From assembly GCA_031428675.1 (NCBI GenBank), contig JANOYC010000040.1, positions 23,926 to 87,925 of the forward strand: DNA of 64,000 nt, given 5' to 3'. Of this stretch, positions 59,384 through 64,000 are shown one piece after another. The position numbers and the translations under genes are program-made. Numbering within the stretch: position 1 is the first letter of the stretch; the number at the start of each line of letters is the position of its first letter. The notes beneath the pieces are model-generated. The model was not told the origin of the DNA. It was given only the letters and a program-made list of their open reading frames with translations, and did not search any database. This DNA comes from JANOYC01 sp031428675 (GTDB lineage Bacteria; Actinomycetota; Actinomycetes; Actinomycetales; Microbacteriaceae).

Positions 59384-61854
59384 AGCTCGACCTGCACTGT
59401 TCCCTCGAGCGGGAGCACGTCGACGGCGCTGCCGGCGACGATACGGAACTCCCCCGACTCATACGCCCACGCGTCATCCCAATGCGCGAACGCTCGGCTC
59501 GGCACGGTGATCGTGACCGTGGCGCTCCCACCCGCCGCAACACGGGCGGGTGCGAAGCCGACGAGCCACCGCACCGGTCGATCGATGGCCGAACCTGCGC
59601 GCTCAGCATAGAGCTGAACAACCGTCTTTCCGTCGCGTTCACCGGTATTGGTCACAGTCACCGCGACGTCGATGGATGCGCCCGGCGCGATTGTGGCCGG
59701 CACGTCCATGGCATCAAACGAGAAGGTGGTGTACCCGAGTCCGTGTCCGAACGAGTAGGCGGGAGCCGTGCCTTCCTTCAGCCACGCACGGTATCCGATA
59801 TGAATACCTTCGTCGTAGCGCAGCACGCCCTCGGCGGGCGTTGTGTTCAAAACTGGCACATCCTCTTCGGCTGCCGGCCACGTGGTCGTCAGCCGTCCTC
59901 CAGGTTCGACGGCGCCGGTGATGACGTCGGCGATTGCGTCGCCGAACTCCTGCCCTCCGAAGAAGCCCATCACGACCGCGGCCACGTCGTTGCGCCACGG
60001 GAGGAGCACAGGCGATCCGGCGTTCACGATGACGACGGTTCTCGGGTTCACCGCGACGACCGCCCGCACGAGATCGTCCTGTCGCCCCGGAAGTGCGAGC
60101 GAGGTTCGGTCGAACCCTTCGGACTCGACCTTCGCGTTCGTCCCGACGACGACGATGGCGACATCCGCTTCCCGTGCTGCGGCAACCGCTTCCGCGATCA
60201 GAGCCTCGGGGTCGGAGTTGTCGACTTCGAGGCCGAAGGTGCAGGCAAGCGCTGCAGCGAGTGGGCCGACGCGTTCGCTCAAGTCGTACTCGACGCGCAC
60301 GTCGACAAGAGTGCCCTCTTCGACGTGCACCGGCGCAGCGACCGACGGCGGCGACAAGAATGCAGCTCCCAGGTCGTCGCTTTCCGCCTCGAGCTTCTCA
60401 TCAAGCACGAGTTCGCCATCGATGTAGATCTTTGCGGCACCGACCGAGGCGAATCCGAATCGCACGGTGCCGGTGGATTGCGGCACGAACCGCGTCGACA
60501 GCTCGAGGCGTGCCGCGGCGAGGATCGGTGCGTCTCCGCCGAACCACACCAGTTCTGTCGCGCGGCGATCTTCGACCGCGAGTTCTCTACCGTCGTGGTC
60601 GAGGAAGCGGATGTGCAGTCCGGGCTCACCGGTCGTGGGGTTGACCATCTGGTCAAGCGCGAGCGGGATCACACCTTCTTGCACGACCGCACCGACGGAA
60701 TAGCTGATCTCGGTGCCAGCGTAGACGGCACGGATTCCCTCGAGCGGCGAGACAGTCTTTTCGGGGAGCACTGTCGCACTGCCACCGCCCTGTGTGCGGG
60801 CGGCCAGGGCGTTGTGCCCGATAACGGCGATCGAACCAACAGATCCGGGAAGCCAGGGCAGCTCGTCGCGGTTGGAGAGCAGCACCGTGCCCTCTGCAGC
60901 TGCTTCGCGAACAAGCGCGACGCCGTCCTCCACGAGCACTGGAGCGAGTTCTGCTCCAACGCCCTCGAGCGCGCCGACTCGGGCTGCGAGCAGCAGGATG
61001 CGCTCAACTTTGCGGTCGATCGCGGACTCCGGCACCTCCCCGGCACGAACGGCGGCAACGAGCGCGTCACCCCAGGGCCCATCCGGGCCAGGCATGACGA
61101 GGTCCTGCGACGCCGTCGCGCTCGCAAGGCTTCGCACTGCGGTCCAGTCGCTGATGACGACGCCGTCGAAGCCCCATTCGGAGTTCAGCGGCGTCTCGAG
61201 AAGGTCGTTTTCGGTTGCGGTGACACCATTGATCGAGTTGTATGAGCTCATCACGAGCCACGCGTTCGCCTCGACGATCGACTTCTCGAAGGCCAGAAGG
61301 TAGAGCTCGCGGAGCGCGCGGTCCCCCACCTGCACGTCGACAGTGAAGCGCTCGCTTTCGGAGTCGTTGGCAATGTAGTGCTTCGGTGTCGCTGCGACGC
61401 CGTTGTCCTGCACGCCCTCGACGTATGCGGCAGCGAGATCGGCGGTAAGGATCGGGTCTTCGCTGAACGCCTCGAAATGGCGGCCGCCCAATGGCGAGCG
61501 GTGCAGATTGATGGTGGGCCCCAGTACGACGTCGACACCCTTGCGGCGCGCTTCGACCGCCGCCGCGGCGCCGTAGCGACGGGCGATCTCGGGGTCCCAC
61601 GACGCGGCGAGCGCGGTGGCCGAGGGCAGGTTGAGAGACGGGTCTCGCTCATCCCAGGTTTCGCCGCGCACTCCACTGGGTCCGTCGGAGACGAGGATGC
61701 GGCGCAGCCCGATCTTCTCGACCGGCCAGGTATTCCAGAAGTCGCGCCCGGTAAGCAGGAGCACCTTCTCCTCGAGGGTCAGTAGGGCAATGCGATTCGC
61801 AATCTCTGCTGCGAACTCCGCAGGGATAACCGATTCGGTGACGTCAGTGTTCAC
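59380..61854 (-). CDS. Glycoside hydrolase family 3
   Basis: 824 aa beta-glucosidase or related enzyme. N-terminal (alpha/beta)8 domain with the nucleophile D236 in GFDGVVISDWTAV and KHYIANDSE; then the (alpha/beta)6 domain (IAVIGHNALAARTQGGGSA). An inserted PA14-like part lies near 425-560 (LHIRFLDHDGRELA), and a fibronectin III-like end follows. No signal peptide, hence cytosolic. GTG at 61854 chosen because it overlaps the stop of the upstream gene (GTGA). The frame extends further but is not family-like. Confidence 0.92.
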   Translation of the reverse strand: MNTDVTESVIPAEFAAEIANRIALLTLEEKVLLLTGRDFWNTWPVEKIGLRRILVSDGPSGVRGETWDERDPSLNLPSATALAASWDPEIARRYGAAAAVEARRKGVDVVLGPTINLHRSPLGGRHFEAFSEDPILTADLAAAYVEGVQDNGVAATPKHYIANDSESERFTVDVQVGDRALRELYLLAFEKSIVEANAWLVMSSYNSINGVTATENDLLETPLNSEWGFDGVVISDWTAVRSLASATASQDLVMPGPDGPWGDALVAAVRAGEVPESAIDRKVERILLLAARVGALEGVGAELAPVLVEDGVALVREAAAEGTVLLSNRDELPWLPGSVGSIAVIGHNALAARTQGGGSATVLPEKTVSPLEGIRAVYAGTEISYSVGAVVQEGVIPLALDQMVNPTTGEPGLHIRFLDHDGRELAVEDRRATELVWFGGDAPILAAARLELSTRFVPQSTGTVRFGFASVGAAKIYIDGELVLDEKLEAESDDLGAAFLSPPSVAAPVHVEEGTLVDVRVEYDLSERVGPLAAALACTFGLEVDNSDPEALIAEAVAAAREADVAIVVVGTNAKVESEGFDRTSLALPGRQDDLVRAVVAVNPRTVVIVNAGSPVLLPWRNDVAAVVMGFFGGQEFGDAIADVITGAVEPGGRLTTTWPAAEEDVPVLNTTPAEGVLRYDEGIHIGYRAWLKEGTAPAYSFGHGLGYTTFSFDAMDVPATIAPGASIDVAVTVTNTGERDGKTVVQLYAERAGSAIDRPVRWLVGFAPARVAAGGSATVTITVPSRAFAHWDDAWAYESGEFRIVAGSAVDVLPLEGTVQVEL

Positions 61855-63989
61855 GATTGAACTGCTTTCTCTTGGATGTCGCTTGCATGGTGAATAAAGA
61901 CGCGCACGTCCCACGCTTCGAGCGCCACATCGGCGCCAGCCGGGATGGTCGTGTCGCTCAGAAGGTCGGTCAGCGGTGCGGGCGCGGTGACCGTCGCCGG
62001 TTCCCACGACCAGTTGTGCACGAAGTGAATGCGGTCGCCGGTCGGCGTCGTCGAGGTTGAGACGTGCACGGATGCGTTTTGCTCCGCCCACCCGGCCACC
62101 GGCGAAGGCACCAGCCAGCGGGCGATGTCGGCGGCGAGGTGTTGGTTCGGCACGGTACCGACGACGCTGATCCGTCCAGCGCCGCTGCGCTTTGACGTCA
62201 TGGCCGGCCATCGCCCGAAGTGCGGATGATCGTAATTCAGGAGCACGTCAGCATCGGTCGTCGTCAGCCCGTCGACCCAATCGATGCCGCTGGATTCGTC
62301 GGAAAGTGGCGCGTCCCATGCCGCTGACGCTCGAACGGCAAGGGGCACGGTGAGATTAGCGATCTCGTCGTACCAGACGCCGGCTGGCTCGGCGAGCCTC
62401 GCCGGCTTCACGTCGATCCGTGCCCGCCCCTCGCGGTCGGCGTACGCGGTACGCGGCCCGAGCACGAGGTGGCCACCGGCCACGGCGTAGTCAGCTAGCC
62501 AATCGAGGTCGTCGTCGGACAACGTGAAGAGCGCGGCAACGACGAGCACGGGATATTCCGCCGCGATCGCTGCTGGCGGGGTCTCAGCACCGCGCGACGG
62601 GAACAACTGTTGCGGACGCAGGAAGCGCGACTGCAGCTTGGCATCGAAAGCGCCCCGCGTAAACGCGGCCAGAATGCGCCGATAGGAGTCAGTGTCGAAG
62701 TACTGCCCCGGTGCCTGGAACGGGGCTTGGGATGCCAGCGCGAAGGCACTGTCGGTGTCATAGACGAAAGCGATGTCCGCTTCTGGGCGCCCGGCAGCGA
62801 CGATGGCGCCGGCCTTCTGGAACTCCGCCCCGAGTCGCGCGAGTTCGGCATAGGTGCGGCCCGGCACTTGGCTGTGCGGTAGCACACCGCCCCAGTAGGT
62901 CTCGGTGCCGAAGTGCAGAGTGTGCCAGTGCCAGTACTCAATCATGTGAGCGCCGCGGGCCACGAGCGCCCACGCCGCTTGCCGCCACTGACCGTCGTAG
63001 GGCGAAAAATTCAGTGAGGAATGACCGATCGATGACGCATTCGTCTCGGTGACGAGGAATGGTTGCTGCTTCGACGAATACATGCGATCCGCGAGTTCAT
63101 ACAGCGACCAGGTGCCAGAGAGAATCCACCCGGCCGACCGCGGCGCCGTGCTTGGGTGCGCGAGCGAGTCCTGCATCTCGTAGTAGGCGTTGCCCGAAGA
63201 GATATCGAGCTCGGCCGACAGATCGACGTCCTCGACGCCGACTTGGTCATAGGAGATACACGTCGTCACGAACTGACCTTCGAGCACCATGTCGCGCACG
63301 ATGTCCGACTGCCAGCCGATGAACTCGGTCACGAGCCTCGCCTGGAACCTCCGCCATGCGAGGTCGTACTGTGGCTGGAAATTGCCGTCCGGAACCCACA
63401 AGTCGGCCCACGTCGAGATTCGGTGCGACCAGTAGACGAGACCCCATTCCCGATTCAGAGTGTCGACGTCGCCATACTGGTGGCGTAGCGAGTCGACGAA
63501 GCGCTGGAAAACTCCGGTGTTGTAGAGCAACCGGAAGCCGGGCTCGTTGTCGACCTGGAATCCGACGACGGCTGGGTGATCGCGATAGCGCTCGACGATG
63601 CGTCGGATGATTCGCTCGGCGTAATAGCGGAAGGCGGCGTGCGTGAAGTCCACCTCTTGGCGCGCACCCCAGTGCACCGGCGTTCCCGTAGCGCTGTCCG
63701 CGGCGATCTCAGGGTAGAGCCGCTTCATCCACATCGGGATGGCGTACGTCGGCGTTCCGAGTAGCACCTTGATGCCGCGGGCGTGCGCGCCATCGAGCAC
63801 CGGTTGGAGCCAGTCCAGGTCGAAACTCCCCTCCTCGGGTTCCCACGTCGACCACACTGATTCACCGACGCGAATGACCGTGAAGCCTGCCTCGACCATC
63901 AGGTCGAGGTCGACATCCAATCGGGGTGTCGGCTGGTACTCGTGGTAGTACGCCGCCCCGAAAAGAATTCCGGGCGCGGTGGCCATCAT
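61851..63989 (-). CDS. Glycoside hydrolase family 42 beta-galactosidase
   Basis: 712 aa. (alpha/beta)8 barrel with the acid/base Glu149 in FQVDNEPGF and the nucleophile about Glu315 in FLVTETNASS; trimerisation domain after about 400 and a beta-sandwich end. Cytosolic, no signal peptide. It probably cleaves beta-galactosides (or arabinosides) imported as oligosaccharides. ATG at 63989, with a second in-frame ATG directly after it. The base context (tcatgatgg) allows an ATGA overlap with a further gene beyond the right edge, perhaps the transporter. Confidence 0.93.
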   Translation of the reverse strand: MMATAPGILFGAAYYHEYQPTPRLDVDLDLMVEAGFTVIRVGESVWSTWEPEEGSFDLDWLQPVLDGAHARGIKVLLGTPTYAIPMWMKRLYPEIAADSATGTPVHWGARQEVDFTHAAFRYYAERIIRRIVERYRDHPAVVGFQVDNEPGFRLLYNTGVFQRFVDSLRHQYGDVDTLNREWGLVYWSHRISTWADLWVPDGNFQPQYDLAWRRFQARLVTEFIGWQSDIVRDMVLEGQFVTTCISYDQVGVEDVDLSAELDISSGNAYYEMQDSLAHPSTAPRSAGWILSGTWSLYELADRMYSSKQQPFLVTETNASSIGHSSLNFSPYDGQWRQAAWALVARGAHMIEYWHWHTLHFGTETYWGGVLPHSQVPGRTYAELARLGAEFQKAGAIVAAGRPEADIAFVYDTDSAFALASQAPFQAPGQYFDTDSYRRILAAFTRGAFDAKLQSRFLRPQQLFPSRGAETPPAAIAAEYPVLVVAALFTLSDDDLDWLADYAVAGGHLVLGPRTAYADREGRARIDVKPARLAEPAGVWYDEIANLTVPLAVRASAAWDAPLSDESSGIDWVDGLTTTDADVLLNYDHPHFGRWPAMTSKRSGAGRISVVGTVPNQHLAADIARWLVPSPVAGWAEQNASVHVSTSTTPTGDRIHFVHNWSWEPATVTAPAPLTDLLSDTTIPAGADVALEAWDVRVFIHHASDIQEKAVQS

Positions 63990-64000
63990 GAGACCGCGCC

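Noticed and set aside
59482..61245. 587-codon plus-strand frame opposite the GH3 gene
   Set aside because: Arg/Asp/His-rich antisense of a certain gene.

Overview
The window comes from a high-GC Gram-positive actinobacterium, most likely a member of the Microbacteriaceae. The main grounds are the contiguous run argS-lysA-hom-thrC-thrB-rho-prfA-prmC-tsaC-wecA-atpI-atpBEFHAGD, a fused E2-E1 2-oxoglutarate enzyme (Kgd/OdhA type), a RamB-like regulator beside GTP-dependent PEP carboxykinase, a SigH/RsrA-type redox sigma pair, and heavy use of GTG starts. The taxon is inferred from gene content and protein style. No database search was possible.

Layout. (1) 1-19454, minus strand: housekeeping block. 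Read in transcription order it holds arginyl-tRNA synthetase, the lysine/threonine branch (lysA, hom, thrC, thrB), transcription and translation termination (rho, prfA, prmC), tsaC, a WecA-like sugar-phosphate transferase and the F1Fo ATP synthase, with atpD cut by the left edge. (2) 19522-20966: a proline/threonine-rich lipoprotein and a transglutaminase-like protein. (3) 21031-22112: a tRNA-Arg(CCG) followed by about 1 kb of decayed mobile DNA, made of a truncated DUF4262 gene, a truncated tyrosine integrase and a partial copy of the tRNA 3' half (an att scar). (4) 22113-26717: glycerate kinase, RamB-like regulator and pckG, bounded by two related palindromic intergenic repeats. (5) 26877-36661: ECF sigma factor with a membrane partner, PspA/IM30, crotonase, a flavin disulfide reductase, an HEXXH protein, two SDRs, a GNAT protein, uracil-DNA glycosylase, an S51-like peptidase and an acyltransferase. 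(6) 36814-39403: metY and metX, which make homocysteine from the homoserine produced by hom. (7) 39477-43363: a four-gene signalling cluster, response regulator / histidine kinase / membrane protein with a degenerate kinase-like tail / second response regulator. (8) 43370-49538: MFS exporter, thiamine-binding-like protein, GT87-like membrane protein, NAD(P)H-hydrate dehydratase and two overlapping CorC/HlyC proteins. (9) 49775-57853: kgd, sigH-rsrA, aroA, rsgA, hisN. (10) 57869-63989: a translationally coupled GH42-GH3-GH43 glycosidase operon running off the right edge.

Many neighbours overlap by 1-4 bases (ATGA, GTGA or TGATG), so much of the window is organised as coupled operons. The most interesting items are the signalling cluster at 39.5-43.4 kb, the tRNA-Arg integration scar, the SigH-type promoter lying across the first codons of aroA, and the palindromic repeat pair near 23.2 and 26.8 kb. 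No CRISPR array, intact IS element, prophage or known riboswitch was seen.
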